The notes under the pieces: model-generated | Seen by the model: only the letters and a program-made list of their open reading frames with translations | Told to the model about the DNA's origin: nothing | Database searches by the model: none | Assembly: GCF_000002865.3 (NCBI RefSeq) | Contig: NW_001865039.1 | Location: 1,840,438-1,904,437 of the forward strand | Direction: 5' to 3' | Source: Monosiga brevicollis MX1 | Lineage: Eukaryota; Opisthokonta; Choanoflagellata; Craspedida; Salpingoecidae | DNA: 64,000 bases | Shown here: positions 24,208 through 37,384 of the stretch, one piece after another | Layout: every line of letters starts with the position of its first letter | Position numbering within the stretch: position 1 is the stretch's first letter | Position numbers and translations under genes: made by a program

Positions 24208-27200
24208 ATGGCTCAACCCAGTGCTGCCCCGACGGGCAAGTTTCAGGCCTTGACCATCTTTGGCATTCAGACCCCGGAGACGGCTGAAGTCATCAAGGCT
24301 CGCCAGGAAACTCTCTACGGCAAGCAGGAGCTCTCTGCCAAGGAGTTGAAGAAGGTATGCCCGACTATAGCGTCATCCTGAGTGCTGGCAATGAATGGTC
24401 TCGGCGCCACGCTGACCATGCTGTGCCCCTCAGCTTGCCAAACTCGAAAAGTTCCTGGCCAAGCAGCAAAAGCAAAAGGCGGACGACAAAAAAGGCAAAT
24501 CCAAGCGCGAGGTACTTTGCGTCTCGTCTCGCCTGTGCTACGCCTTGAACAACACACCTTTTTTTTTCTCATTCTTTCGTTTGACGACTCGGCCTCTTTG
24601 TGCAGGAGAAGCGCGAGCAGCGTCAAGCCAAGGAGACTGAAGCTAGCAAGGGCGACAATTTCGTGTACAAGGCTCCCCCCAGCGGCCAGAAAAAGGATGT
24701 GGCGGCGGTTCGTACATGTTGGCACGCCCCACCCGGGTCGTCGCTGCATGGCTCTCACAACTTTACAACTTTGGGGGTGCAAAACCTTTAGGGCATGCCC
24801 AAGAGCTACCAGCCCACCATTGTGGAAGACTCGTGGTACTCTTGGTGGCAACAGTCTGGCTTCTTGAAGCCCGAGTACAACGAGGTAGGTCAGAGCTCTC
24901 AACTGAGTGGCTCTGCGTTTTGCTTGCGCATCGTAGTATGGCATGGACGCAGCTTACCGTCACTCACCTGTGTAAACTTGCGGCACTCTACCAGGATTTC
25001 TCAAAGCTCCGCTGCAACAGCGAAGACAAGAACTTTACTCTCGTGATTCCTCCCCCCAACGTCACGGGTTAGTGCGGCTCTCTCCCTGCTCTTTCGCTGA
25101 ATTTGATTCCTCCGATATTGGTTTCGGCTGACTCCGACTCACATACTTAGGCACTCTTCATCTGGGCCATGCCCTGACCAATGCCATCGAGGACACTGTT
25201 GTGCGCTGGAACCGCCAACTGGGCAAGACCACGCTCTGGAACCCGGGATGTGACCACGCCGGTATTGCCACTCAGAGCGTTGTTGAGAAGCGCATCTGGC
25301 GCGAAGAGAAGAAGACTCGGTATGTGGCAATGTCTCTCGCGAACATACCTCATGTTTTGCCCGTGTTTTCGCCACTGATTCGTGTCCCAAACTCCACGCT
25401 GGCTCACCGCGCTTTGCCTTCAACAGCCATGACCTTGGCCGTGAAAAGTTCCTCGAGCGTGTCTGGGAGTGGAAGGAGGCGTAAGTGGAAACGTGACATC
25501 GTACCGCTGCCACCTGCACTGCGTCAGCTATCCAACCGTCGCTTTGCATCTCTTGTTTTAGCAAGGGCAACCGCATCTACGAGCAGCTCAAGGGCCTGGG
25601 CGCCTCCTGCGACTGGGATCGTGAGGCTTTCACCATGTCGGATCGCTGCTGCCGGTAAGTTTGTTCGTTTCTGTTGCTTGCTTTAAAAATGACTTGATGC
25701 CTCGAAAGGTTGTTTTTAATCGGTGCATACTTTGATTGGTTTGCTTGTTTTTGCTTTTGCTTTTGGCTTTGTTGTTTGTTTGTTTTTTGGGTGCTATCAA
25801 CCAATTACCCTCACCTACACCTGTGGCTATGCAGTGCCGTGACCGAGGCCTTTGTGCGTATGCATGAGGATGGCCTCATCTTCCGCAGCGTGCGTCTGGT
25901 CAACTGGAGCTGCCGCCTCAACTCGGCCATCTCGGATATCGAGGTGGACAAGATTGAGCTCACGGGTCGCAAGATGCTCTCCGTTCCTGGCTATGACGAG
26001 AAGGTTCGTTTGCGTTCATCCTCCACGGGAGACCAATGCAGGCCCTATACCCTTGGTTCCATATCTATCTGATTCAACATCTGTTCTGTAATCAGGTTGA
26101 GTTTGGTGTTATCACGTCCTTTGCCTACCGTTTGGCCGATGGCGACGGCGAGTTGGTGGTTGCCACCACGCGTCCCGAGACCATGCTTGGTGATGTGGCC
26201 GTGGCTGTGCACCCCAGTGATGACCGCTACAAGCATCTCGTTGGCAAGAAGCTTGTGCACCCTTTTATTGCCGACCGCGAGATGGTCATTGTTGCCGACG
26301 ACTTTGTGGACATGGCTTTCGGAACCGGTGCCGTCAAGATCACACCTGCCCACGACCAGAACGATTACGAGGTAGGTCCTTTTTTTGCTACTCAAGCTCC
26401 CAAGCTTCGGGTGCCCGATCCAACTCGCACTTCACCCCGCTTGTATGGAAGTCACACCGCTCATCGTCCATCTGCCCCCAATTTTGTGCCTCTCCCCACC
26501 TCGGTAGTGTGGGCAACGTCACTCGCTGCCCATGATCACTGTTGTGACCAAGGATGGCCTCATTGCTGAGGGCTGCGGTGACTTTTCCGTACGTCTACTG
26601 CCATGTTTCACCCCATCTTAGTTTTATTTTTGCTCCCTGCTGACCCTTGTGGCGACATGACCCTCGCACCATGTAGGGCATGAAGCGATTTGACGCACGC
26701 AAGGTGGTGCTGCAGCGCCTCGAAGAGATGGGTCTCTACCGTGGCGTGGCAGAAAACCCCATGGTCGTGCCCAAGTGCAGTCGCTCAGGCGACATTATTG
26801 AGCCCCTGCTTGTGCCGCAGTGGTTCTGCGATTGCAAGACCATGGCCGAGCGCAGCGTGGCTGCCGTTCGCAATGGCGAGCTCAAGCTGATCCCGGACGC
26901 CCATGAGAAAACCTGGTTCAACTGGCTTGAAAACTCGCGGTTAGTCCTGCGACGCCCGACTCCTTCAGTCACGCCTGCAGCTCCTTTTTATATCTGCCAA
27001 ATCATCTTTTTTATGCTGCCTGGATATCATTTGATCAGGGATTGGTGCATTTCGCGTCAGCTGTGGTGGGGCCACCGCATCCCAGCGTACTTTGTGTCTG
27101 GCAAGGGCATTCCCGAGGTGCGTCGATATTCTGATCAAGTCAACCCCACCGGAAACCATCTGGCAGTCTTGGTCATGGTTGCAGTTGCCCATCTCATTTC

Positions 27201-29370
27201 CGCCGTCTCGACTCATCGATTTGATGTGTTGCGTTGCAGGCTGATGGTACCAACAACGAGTTCTGGGTCTCGGCGCACTCAGAAGAAGATGCTCGCAAAA
27301 AGGCTGCTGCACGCTTTGGTGTTCCCGAGGCTGATGTGAAGCTGCGCCAGGATGAGGATGTCCTTGATACTTGGTACGTTGCATTCTGCCGATTTATCAT
27401 CCCGCGGGGCTCGTTGAATCGGCTCTTGCCCTTCTTCCTGTTCCATCTTTTTCTCTTTTTCCTCTTTTTTTGGTTGTGTTCCTTCAGCTATTCACACCTT
27501 CACGTCTTTGTATTTTTTACCATTCCCAGGTTCAGCTCGGGCATTTTTCCCATTTCCATCTTCAACTGGCCCGATGTTGACCACGCCGAGTTCCAAAAAT
27601 TCTACCCGGGTCATCTTTTGGAGACTGGTGCGTCATTCGAATTTGGGAAGCCTGCTGTGGGACCTCAGATCTTGCACCTGACGTCTTTGTGTCTCTTAGG
27701 CTACGACATTCTCTTCTTCTGGGTCGCGCGTATGGTCATGATGTGCACCTACTTGACCGGCCAGTTGCCATTCAAGGAGGTCTATCTGCACACCATTATC
27801 CGCGACAAGGAGGGTCGCAAAATGTCCAAGTCGTTGGGCAATGTCGTTGATCCAATGGATGTTCGCAATGGCATTACACTCGAGGTACGAACATCGACGT
27901 CCTTCAATTGCCACTTTGTCTTCAAAGCTGTTCTGACTGATATCGCCAGAAAGCCCACTCACTCGTGTTGTATCAAACAGGACCTGCATGAGCGGCTTCT
28001 TGAGGGCAACCTTGACCCCGCCGAGCTTGAGCGGTAGGTTGACGCGCAAGCGTTGGCTGACTCACCTTGAAACTGCCTCATATTGTCTGCTTGTTTCTGC
28101 CATGTAGTGCCAAGGAGGGTCAGAAGCGCCAGTTCCCCGACGGCATCAAGGTGGGTTGTGTGTGAAAGTTGTTGCAGGGTCGCAGCTGCAAAGCTACTTG
28201 ACACCTCTGTGAAGAGCTCCATCTCACATCGCCCCGTTGTTGTGATCTTTCGGTCTTTTTAGGAATGTGGTGTCGATGCGCTTCGCTTTGCACTGTGTGC
28301 GTTTGCCCAACCGGGCCGTGACATCAACTTGGATGTGCAGCGCATCGTGGGCTACCGCAACTTTTGCAACAAGGTGTGTCATGGATTAGACATCATGCGT
28401 TTGTCACGCGAGTGCTGCGGCTCATGCGCGGCTGCTCATCTTGTCTTGTCCTACCGACAGATCTACAACGCCGTGAAGCTGGTCATGATGCAGCTTGGCG
28501 ATGACTACAAGCCTTTGGCCTGGGATGCCAAGACCAAGAACGAGTCGACCGAGGACCTCTGGATGTTGAGCCGCCTCAGCGCCGCCATCACCACCACCAA
28601 CCAGGTGCGAATGACTTTCCCTTTTTCGAGCCAAGGTCACAACCATTCAGCTACCGCCTCTCATCAGCTGTGACCGTACCCCTCTTTGAACGTTGCAGTG
28701 TCTGTCGGCATACGATTTCCCGGGGGCCACCACTGCCGTATACAACCTCTGGCTGTACGACTTTGCCAACAACTACCTGGAAATGATCAAGGTAGACGAG
28801 CTGCATCGGCTGCCGCAGCAAGGCTCTTCCATTTTTGAAATAAAATTGCCTCAATCTCACACACACAACTTGCATCCATTCTGTAGCCCGTCTTCCGTGG
28901 CTCGGACGCAAAGCGTCAGACAGCCGTGCGCAACGTTCTTTTCAAGGTTGTGGATAATGGTCTACGGTACGTGGTGACGATCCATCGTTGCTAGCCTCCA
29001 ATGCCCTGTGGTTCCTACAGGATGCTGACGAGTTGCTTTTCTTGGTTTTGGTTCTGATTGCTTGGTCTAGCTTGCTGTCGCCCTTCATGCCATTCCTAAC
29101 GGAGGAGCTCTGGCAGCGTCTCCCCACTTGCCGTGGCGAAAATGACCTGGTATCGGCTTACACACTCGCCTCGGATAGTGCAAACCATGGATGGTACCGC
29201 GGGTGGATCAATACCTGACGCTGTGCCTCTTGCTTTTGCCACAGGTTGACCCGCCATCCATCACTGTGGCCGCTTTCCCCGTGACGGGCAGCTTCAGCAA
29301 CCCCAAGATTGAAGCGCTCATCAACTTTGTGCTTGAGACCGTCAAGGTACACGCTCACTCGTCTTTTCTT

Positions 29371-29401
<31 letters not shown>

Positions 29402-30146
29402 CTATTTTTCGATAGTTTTGAAGTTTTTGTTTGTTTTCCTTTGTTTTGTTCTTACCACCGTGGTACATGCGCCCTCGCAGGCCTCCCGTCACATCAAGCA
29501 AGAATATCTGCCTGCTAGTGCCAAGCCCGATGTCTACCTGCGCCCCATTGATGAGGACGCCTACCACACTCTGCAGCAGTTTGAGGAACTTGTGCGTGCA
29601 CTGACCCATCTTTCACCTTTGCTGCTGCTACACACTGAGCTGTTCTACTTCATTTCGGGTCAGCTCTCACCATGCATGTGTATTACAGATGTCCACGTTG
29701 ATTGGTGCTACAGCGCGTGTTTTGCCTGTTGGAGACCCTGTGCCCAAGGGCTGCGCTTTGGAGGCCACCTCAGATGTTGAAGTGCACCTCATGGTCAAGG
29801 TGCGCCTGTCACTCCCATGCGGGGCCACAACGTCTCAATCCTTGCCCTTGGAGGATGATTATAACCATCTTTCGTCAGTTGTGCGCATCAAATTCATACT
29901 CTGCTCTGCGTCCGGTGTCCACAGGGCTTGGTGGACCCCCAACAGGAGATTGAAAAGCTGGAGAAGAAGTTGGCTGGCGTGCAGGAGCGCTTGAGCAAGA
30001 TTGAGAGCGATGAGCAGCAGGAAACCTACTTGACCGCTGTGCCCCAGGAGGTGCGCGATGCCAACTCGAAGAAGAAAGCCGACCTCCAGACCCAGCTCGA
30101 GGTTATGAGCACTGGCATCAAGCGCTACCAGTCCCTTTTGGATTAA
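24208..30146 (+). CDS. VARS1: Valyl-tRNA synthetase, cytosolic type
   Basis: Class I synthetase that charges tRNA-Val and edits mischarged Thr. About 20 exons. The N-terminus ('[19 protein letters not shown]') leads into a Lys-rich linker ('[20 protein letters not shown]') and lacks the GST-like domain of animal VARS1. Core motifs: '[15 protein letters not shown]' (HIGH box as HLGH), '[13 protein letters not shown]', the CP1 editing domain ('[18 protein letters not shown]', '[17 protein letters not shown]'), '[14 protein letters not shown]', 'DVLDTWFSSGIFP', '[10 protein letters not shown]' and '[14 protein letters not shown]' (KMSKS). The anticodon-binding helical domain follows ('[13 protein letters not shown]', '[15 protein letters not shown]'). 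A C-terminal tRNA-binding coiled coil ends it ('[17 protein letters not shown]' ... 'IKRYQSLLD'). Every junction I checked keeps frame. No obvious presequence is seen, so it is probably the cytosolic enzyme; a mitochondrial form from another start cannot be excluded. Confidence 0.97.
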
Positions 30147-30471
30147 GATCGCGGCCTTTTCTCCTTGAATTTGCAGCGTGTTTTCTAATTCTCCCCTTTA
30201 CCGGTAGCCCTGTTGTGCCTCCCACGTTGTAGCCTTTTTTGTTCTTTGCATTGGCCTGTTGCCTCTCCTGTGTGATGTGGTGGTTAAAAGCGTTTTCTGG
30301 GTCAAAGAGAACAATCGATCGGCTTTTGACAATGATGCAGATACCCGCCAAGAAAAAGAAGCGGAAGAAACAAGTTGGAAACGCTTCACACAACCAGACT
30401 CCCTTGCAGCGGAAGAAGAGCATGCCTGTCAACCTGGAGCTCACAGGGACGAGGCTCATTCTTGTCCGCGT
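30147..30471. other. Convergent 3' flank of VARS1 and the SEL1-like gene
   Basis: No coding signal was found. It probably carries the two 3' UTRs. Confidence 0.5.
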
Positions 30472-31870
30472 TTAGCGTCGCATGTGCATGACGACGAGGC
30501 CAAAGACAGCGGCGCCCACCCCAAGAATCATCATGGCCCGCTGTTTGACAGCATCCAGCAGGTCCTCATCCATTGCCTCGGCTGTGTCTTCGGGGGTAAA
30601 CTCTAATTGCCGCGCGGTCTCGGCCGTCTCGGGTCGCCGGGCATGCGAAGGTCGAACAGCTGGTGAGTTGCGTGCCGCAGCATCATGGCTTGGCGTTGCG
30701 CGCGCGGAAGTAACGGCGCTCCTGCTCAGCGGGGTGGCGCTCTGGAAACAAACAAGGCGAAAAAAAGGGAAAAAAAAAGTCAAGCAAACCAACGAGCAGC
30801 GCATTGTGGATATGGTGAGTCAATGAAGAAGTTGACGCTATGGTTTTGCGCCCACGGCAATTGGTGGATCAAACGCGGCGCTTACGCCATGAGCACTGCC
30901 AGCGTTGGAGGCCACCGCCATGGTCGGGTCCAGAGCACGAGCCGATCGATTGTAACGCTCGGCCAATGCAACGTCTTGATTGAGCAAATGAAACATCGCC
31001 AAGCACAGGGTCAACGAGTAAGGCCTGCAGTGAGCAGAAAGCAGAGGAGAGCCACGAACCATCGGGACCGTTACATTGTGGACCTACCCATGGGAAGTAC
31101 CTCACCCTCGGCATAGAGGCGGCCGAGCATGGCATAGGCAGGGGCGCAGCCTTGTGCTCCGCTGACACTACGTTGGCCATTATTGTGAGCCGGCTGAAGC
31201 CACGACCGGTAAACTTGTGCTACAAGAGAAAAGGTCAACGGGGATGACATCGTACTTGAGTAGCTTGACGGCCCGCTGCCTCTGAGCTGCTACATCAGCT
31301 TCCTCGGGGATTGATTCGTTCAATAAGTTTGAGGCGCGCAAATAGGCGGCAATGGCAAAGCTTGGGGAAAATTGACGGCTATATCCCATCACAATGCTCA
31401 ATCATAAATGAGAGCTGTTTGGGGTGCTTTGGCCGCTACCCAAAGTATCTGACATCAGCCTTCAGGACGTACTCAGCGCGGCGTAGCTGGCAATGTGCGG
31501 CCCAGCGCACGACATTTGGGTTCAATACCAGCTCATAACAACGACTCGCCAAGTCGAGACCCTCTTTCGTGTCCAACTGCTGACATTGCTGGCCTAGGAA
31601 CATTGGTGCAACACGTGACGGGATGATGGAACACAGGGCTTGAGAAATCAACCGCTTTGGGGTGAAACGTGGCAGGATGGACAGCGCTAACCAAGCATGA
31701 TCAAAGCTTCTTCCTCTAGGCATTGCGCGGCCTGGATCAGAGTTTGCACAAAGCGTGTGCTGCTTTTTGCAACGCCACATTGGCTAGTGACACCGTTGAA
31801 AAGGTGCATGAGTGAAAAAAAGAAGAAGAAGAAGAAGAAGAAGAAGAAGAAGAAGAAGAAGAAGAAGAAG

Positions 31871-31903
<33 letters not shown>

Positions 31904-32949
31904 ACGTGTCGTGGTCAAGATAAGAGCAGACACGACGCAAGAAGACATACCTGTGACCAGACTCGTACAGCTTGGCCAGATGCAAAAGGGCCTGGCCGTG
32001 ATGACGAGTGGCAGCCTGCTGCAGCCACTCAATGCCTCTGCAGACATGGGATGTCGAGTGGATGAGTTGGACTTACTCTTGGGATCAAGCGGGGACGGGT
32101 GTAGTTCTCAAGAACTTTGTGGTGCACATACCGGGCATAGTCATGATGTTGGAAGGCACTAAGCGCGCGCAGGTAGGCGGAGTGACCATCACAGAGCTCG
32201 TTGGGAAGGATGCCACCCTTGATTGGATATTCCCAGGGTAACGCCACGGCGCAGGGCACTTCGACAACCAAAGCGCTCCAGCCATCTGAAAATCAGTACG
32301 CAGGTGCAAGCGAGGAAGATTGGTGTTGAGATGCTACTGGTCGTGGCGCCCCATGACAAAGCACTTTGCAACGTGAAGCAAGCTGAACTGGGACCCATGG
32401 AAAGGCCTGAGCAAAGGCGAGCTGGAGCAAAGGCAAGCTGAGGCAACGCACTGCGCGAGGCGATTGTCCAGTTAGCCTCTTTCGCCAGCACGGGCTGATA
32501 CAAAGAACCCTAGTGCCGCATTGCAATCAGAGCTGTTGGACCGCGAGAAGACAAGAAACAAAGTTGAAGAGCTGCGCAGGTCTTGATCGAACCTTGACAA
32601 TGCTCGGCTGGCCGTGGACCCCTGCTTCCAGGGAAGCATCGCGCACAGTCACCTACGCAAACGCAAGCTCATGATCGTCAAAGGACACGATGATATCACA
32701 GCTCGAGATGACTGGGCCTAAACAGGTGCGGCATACATTGAGGCGGGTGATGGGGGTATTGCCGGGCAATGGCATGGTGAAGCGCAAAACACGTTCTTCT
32801 TGCTCAAAGTTGTAGGGGACGCTGAGGAATCGAGAGCAGGCACGTGGTGTGTGAATGAGCCAAAAGCTGCGTCATGCATGTTCAAGCCTGCAGCGTGCGT
32901 TGGCACATCCTACCAGGGTCGAAGAAGGGGGGCCTCAAAGTCCCTGCCA

Positions 32950-32982
<33 letters not shown>

Positions 32983-33174
32983 GCGACTTGAATGAGGCTC
33001 GAGTCGCCGCCAGTCACTGGAGCCCAGATTGCGAGCTGCCACGAGCGGAGCCCACACGCCTTTTGCATTTTAGCATGACACCCACCGATATCCTGCCAAA
33101 TCACTGCCATGCTGCAAGACCCGCTCCAAGGCCTCCAAGGCCGTAGCCACCTCATCCAACATGCCCGACGCCGC
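30472..33174 (-). CDS. SEL1/TPR-like repeat protein with C-terminal membrane anchor
   Basis: About nine exons on the minus strand. The ATG at 33174 gives 'MAASGMLDEVATALEALERV', and the next exon joins as '..GYR|VPYNFEQEERVLRF'. 'LRFTMPLPGNTPITRLN|VTVRDASLEAG' hints at a CS/p23-like beta-sandwich (inference). The middle holds 'LPWEYPIKGGILPNELCDG', then helical repeats: 'IEWLQQAATRHHGQALLHLA', 'GLDLASRCYELVLNPNVVRW', 'SFAIAAYLRASNLLNES', 'YAMLGRLYAEGE' and 'LNQDVALAERYNRSARAL', in SEL1/TPR style. The last exon ends with a single hydrophobic helix, 'AMMILGVGAAVFGLVVMHMRR', and TAA at 30472-30474, as in tail-anchored proteins of ER or mitochondrial outer membrane. No close relative is recognised. 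The exon set between 32200 and 32600 is the least certain. Introns contain a (GAA)n tract and a (CA)n tract. Confidence 0.6.
31817..31901. repeat. (GAA)n trinucleotide repeat
   Basis: About 28 GAA units (TTC on the gene strand) lie in an intron of the SEL1-like gene. Confidence 0.95.
32951..32982. repeat. (CA)n microsatellite
   Basis: Short (CA)n tract in the first intron of the SEL1-like gene. Confidence 0.9.
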
Positions 33175-33396
33175 CATCTCGAAGACCCTCTCCCGACCCC
33201 GCCACCAAAGTCACCTCACTCACAGCGGCAAGGCCCGCCTCACTCACATACACACTCTCTCTCTCTCTGAATTCAACGTCACGTTGTGAGATAATTCAGC
33301 CAATTTATTCATTCCTCTCTCTCATGTGGTAGTTGTGCTTTTCCTTTGTGTCTTTGCTCTTTACTTCTCTCTTTCTCAAACCGACCAAACCAATTC

Positions 33397-33609
<213 letters not shown>

Positions 33610-33610
<1 letters not shown>

Positions 33611-34053
33611 GGCCACACTCTGTTAGCGTCAAATCCGTGCTTACGTGCTGGATACTTGAGGCTCTTAATCGACTACAGCTGGCTCTGTGCCTATGAAAAG
33701 AAAACAACAAGATCCAAAGCGAGGCTTAAGTAAGCGCTTTTTCTTCCTTTGAAGCGATCTGAGCAAGTGTGGCATATTTTGTGTGATTCGATTCCCAAAA
33801 AATTCAGGTGTACGTGTGAACAAGTTGCAAGGCGCGCAAGTGTGTCGATCCGTCCGCTCGACGGACATCACTCAAACCTCATTCACAATGCGTCCTCGCA
33901 AACCAAGACCGGCCGTGGAACCTGACAGTAGGCCTCCACACGTTTAGGTCTTAAAAGTTGCAGTTCATCTCGTCGTGCAAGAGAGAGAAAGAGGTCGTGT
34001 CAATTACGTGAAGAGACGACTTGCACACACGCACACATTTATCGAACGAGAAA
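33610..34053. other. 3' flank of EDEM3, no gene seen
   Basis: AT-richer sequence with only short frames. It is probably the EDEM3 3' UTR and intergenic spacer. Confidence 0.45.
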
Positions 34054-37000
34054 TCAGCTAGAGGTCTTATCATGCCAAGCATCAAGCCTGATGGTAAAGT
34101 CGTGGCCGTCGTACAGGTGCTGCACGACCCGTTGGCCCAGGTTGCGAAACAAAAACGCCGCCGGAATGGCGGGGTCGGGCCCATCATCACCACTCATGGT
34201 GAACAAGCTCGGTTCGTCGTCCTCCTGGGGAGCATTGTCAATGACGAGGACGCCGACGGCACCTGAAGCCTCGGCATGCCGCACTTTATCCACAAACATG
34301 CAATCACCTCGCGACACCACCAAAATGGCGCCCTTGGCCGGCGGCAGGCTGGTGCAACCCGTCAAGGGCTCGGCAAGCACCGCCTGGCCGTAAACCGTCA
34401 CGCCCCGGCCACCAATGCGTGGCCCAAATGCTGCTGGTCCAGCCTTGAACATCCCACTCAAGTCGTCAACAAGCGCACCGCGAAAGCGAACGCCCACCCA
34501 GCCACGCTGCAGCCCCTGCTCCACCTGCTGATTGTACTGCATGAGCGCACGAATGAAACGAAACCCTTCGCCTGTCGGATCCCGATCCCCAGAGTTGTCG
34601 TGCACCAAGCGGATCTCCTGCTGGCGATTCTCCACCGTGATGCCCACGCTGTATAGGTATGCAATGTGTTCCTCGTTGGACAGGTCAAGCTCGGCCGGCG
34701 AGATGGTAACCGTACCCCGTGCGGACGCACGTACAATGTTCGGACCACCTAAACCCGGCATGAGCGAAGAGTTTTTAGAAACGAGCATAGCAGCGAGATA
34801 AGAACAAAAACCAAACAAACATGAGGCATGCTCAATCGAATAAAAGCAGAAAGACAAAGTCGTTCCAGGCGTCTTCCCGACAGGTCTCAGAACTGACCAG
34901 ATCGTGGGGGCCCATGCATATGAGCCGTGTACAGGCGACATTCCTTGGGATGGTGTCCATTTTCAAGGCCCAGCATCCGGAAAAAGCGGTTGCGCTCATT
35001 GGCTGGGTTCCGACATGAATGGTCGTGGTCGTCGACCGAGTGGTGCTCGTGGGCCAAAAACGGTTCATATTCCATGTCCACATTTGCTAGTTTGGTGGGT
35101 AGCAAATGAGCTTCAGTTGTAAAAACGTAGTCGTCCAACCGAATAGGCACGTCATCTTCATTGGCAAACAACAAATACAGATATCTGGCGAATATGATAC
35201 ATACAGCCACGGTGAGATTAGAATATCAAATGAGCCGGATCCATGTTGATAGAAGAGGTTGAAAAAAGCCAAAACAAAGCCAGAAAAAACAAAAAAAAAA
35301 ATAAAATAAAAATAGACTGACTTGAAGGTCTCAGCGAGTACAAATGAATCCATCTTGTCTTCATGTGAGAGGACGCGGACATCCTTGATGGCGGCCCACC
35401 CGCAGGTCACGCGGGCGTGCGAGTTGAGCCGCGAGATCAACTCTTCACCAATCTACTTGAGGCGGCATATTTGTACAAACACAACGCCTTGGTGAAAGCC
35501 CACCCGGTAGCGCCCAAAAAGTCGACATAAAACAGCTGCGTGGGGCTGATGCTGTGAGCAGCCACCACTGGTTCCACTGGTGCTCAACAGGGCCCGATTG
35601 CGATCCGCGCACCTCCAAATAAGCGGGGTCGTCGGTGGCTGTATACAGGAAATACGTGCTTTCTGCAAATTCTGGCCGCAGCGGGGAGTTGCCCCAGTTA
35701 ACTCGAAAGTCAGAAAAGAAGGCTTCGGGAAAAAACTTGTGTCGTTGCAAGACATCAAAGTACATCCGATGGGTCTCGATGGCCGGCAATAAGTCGCCCT
35801 TGAGCACCTGAGTACAACGGCATCCATGCCATGGCGAGTCAAGCATGAGAGATGGAACTCACGCGAGTCTCACGCAATACTTGACCCACCTGAAGTCCGG
35901 GGAAAAAGGTTTGTAGAGCATCCATATACTTTTTGCTCAGGACATGGGGTTTGTGGATGTGAGTGTCCACCAGAAAGGGGCCACGGCGCAGGTGCTTCAT
36001 AATTCCCGAGTAGTGAGTGTTGAAGACCTGCAAGTACGTTTGATCTCCCAGTAGCATAAAAGCCTTGAACAGATACTCTGGCAAACGAGAGCGAAACATC
36101 AACCAGCCACGACATGGAATAAGAAAAAAAAAAAAAAAAGAAGAGGAAAAAAGAGAAGATCTAGAATTGAAACAAAAGGCGCGCGTGTGCGCACATTTTG
36201 ACTCTGCACGTTGCCCGAGACGACGACATACCGTAGTACGAGTCGACTCCGGCACCGACGCCGGCATCAGTGCGATGCCATGCACCACTGCTGATGTTGA
36301 TGGTGGTACCCACAAGATCGCTGGGGGAGCCTCGGCGAATCCAAATGGCCTCAAGCGCGCGACGAGCGGCTTGTTCATAGACGGGGTTGCCGGCAAAACG
36401 GCTGAGTGCGGCAAACTCCATGATCAGCGTGCCAGCGCAGGCTGTACAGGTGACATCGCTGCTGCGGACCTCAGGTGTCACACCATGGCGCAAATTGATT
36501 TTGCTGTAGGGGATGCCGGTGGGTGTGTCAAAGGCCTTCATGAGACGATCGCCCAAGTCCACGGCGAGCTTGAGGAGACCATCATCGTAGCTGGCCAGTA
36601 ATTCCCGGTAGGTAGGTTGGCCGCGCAGGTCGAGCATTAGGGCGTGGGCGGCCAAGAGGCCACCCAAGACGCGAATGTTGGTTTCAAAGGTGGAGACAAC
36701 AACATCAGTATCAAACTTCACGTGCTGCTCCACCAGTCCGATGGCCCGTTTAAACTCGGTAATGTTGTTCAAGATGACGAGCGTGTCCAGCGTATCAATC
36801 AAAGTTAGAGAAAAGCTACCAGCATAGCAGACCCACGAGCAGGAATGTGAGGGGATGGTCAGAAAAAAAAAAGGTCTTGGTCATCAAGCCATCGATGAGG
36901 CGCACGGATTGGTGCCTTGGATACAACGGTCAGGGACACGTACTGCCCCAGTGCATCATCAATGTCCCCACGACTCTTGTCGCGACCTCGAACTCGGCCC

Positions 37001-37384
37001 TTGCAGGACAGTGGCATCAATTCATCAGCCGGAAAGGCTCGCTCCTGTTGCGAAGCGCAGAAGGTGCAGCATCGGTCGAGCATATGGTTCATGAGTGGTA
37101 CGCATAAGCACACAAATAGGGCTTGTGCACATGACAAAAAGGCCGGCGCGTCATGCGACAAACCATATAGTTGTCGTAACCATGGTAGAACATGGCCTTG
37201 GCCTCCTCACTGCATAGCCCCAGGCACCAAGCATCAGCGGGGCAACGAGTGAGAGATAACCCTATCTTCGATGCGCGATCGTGTGAGCCGCGACAACCTA
37301 CGCAAGCTCCTGTTGGCGTGCTCGCGCCATGGAGGCAATGACCGGAAGTGACACGAGTAACAGGATGAAAACCCTGGATGCCAT
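34054..37384 (-). CDS. EDEM3: EDEM3-like ER degradation-enhancing alpha-mannosidase (GH47 + PA domain)
   Basis: EDEM proteins trim mannose from misfolded glycoproteins in the ER lumen and route them to ERAD. The start ATG at 37384 gives a signal peptide ('[17 protein letters not shown]'). The next exon, '[15 protein letters not shown]', is the GH47 opening motif, followed by '[14 protein letters not shown]', '[19 protein letters not shown]', '[18 protein letters not shown]', 'GAGVDSYYG', '[12 protein letters not shown]' and '[19 protein letters not shown]' (conserved acidic residues). Then come '[22 protein letters not shown]' and '[10 protein letters not shown]', the end of the barrel. The C-terminal exons carry a protease-associated domain ('[20 protein letters not shown]' ... 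'GVLVIDNAP'), the feature that marks EDEM3 among the EDEMs. The end is '..[10 protein letters not shown]' with no KDEL-type signal, so ER retention must come some other way. Roughly eleven exons. Confidence 0.93.
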
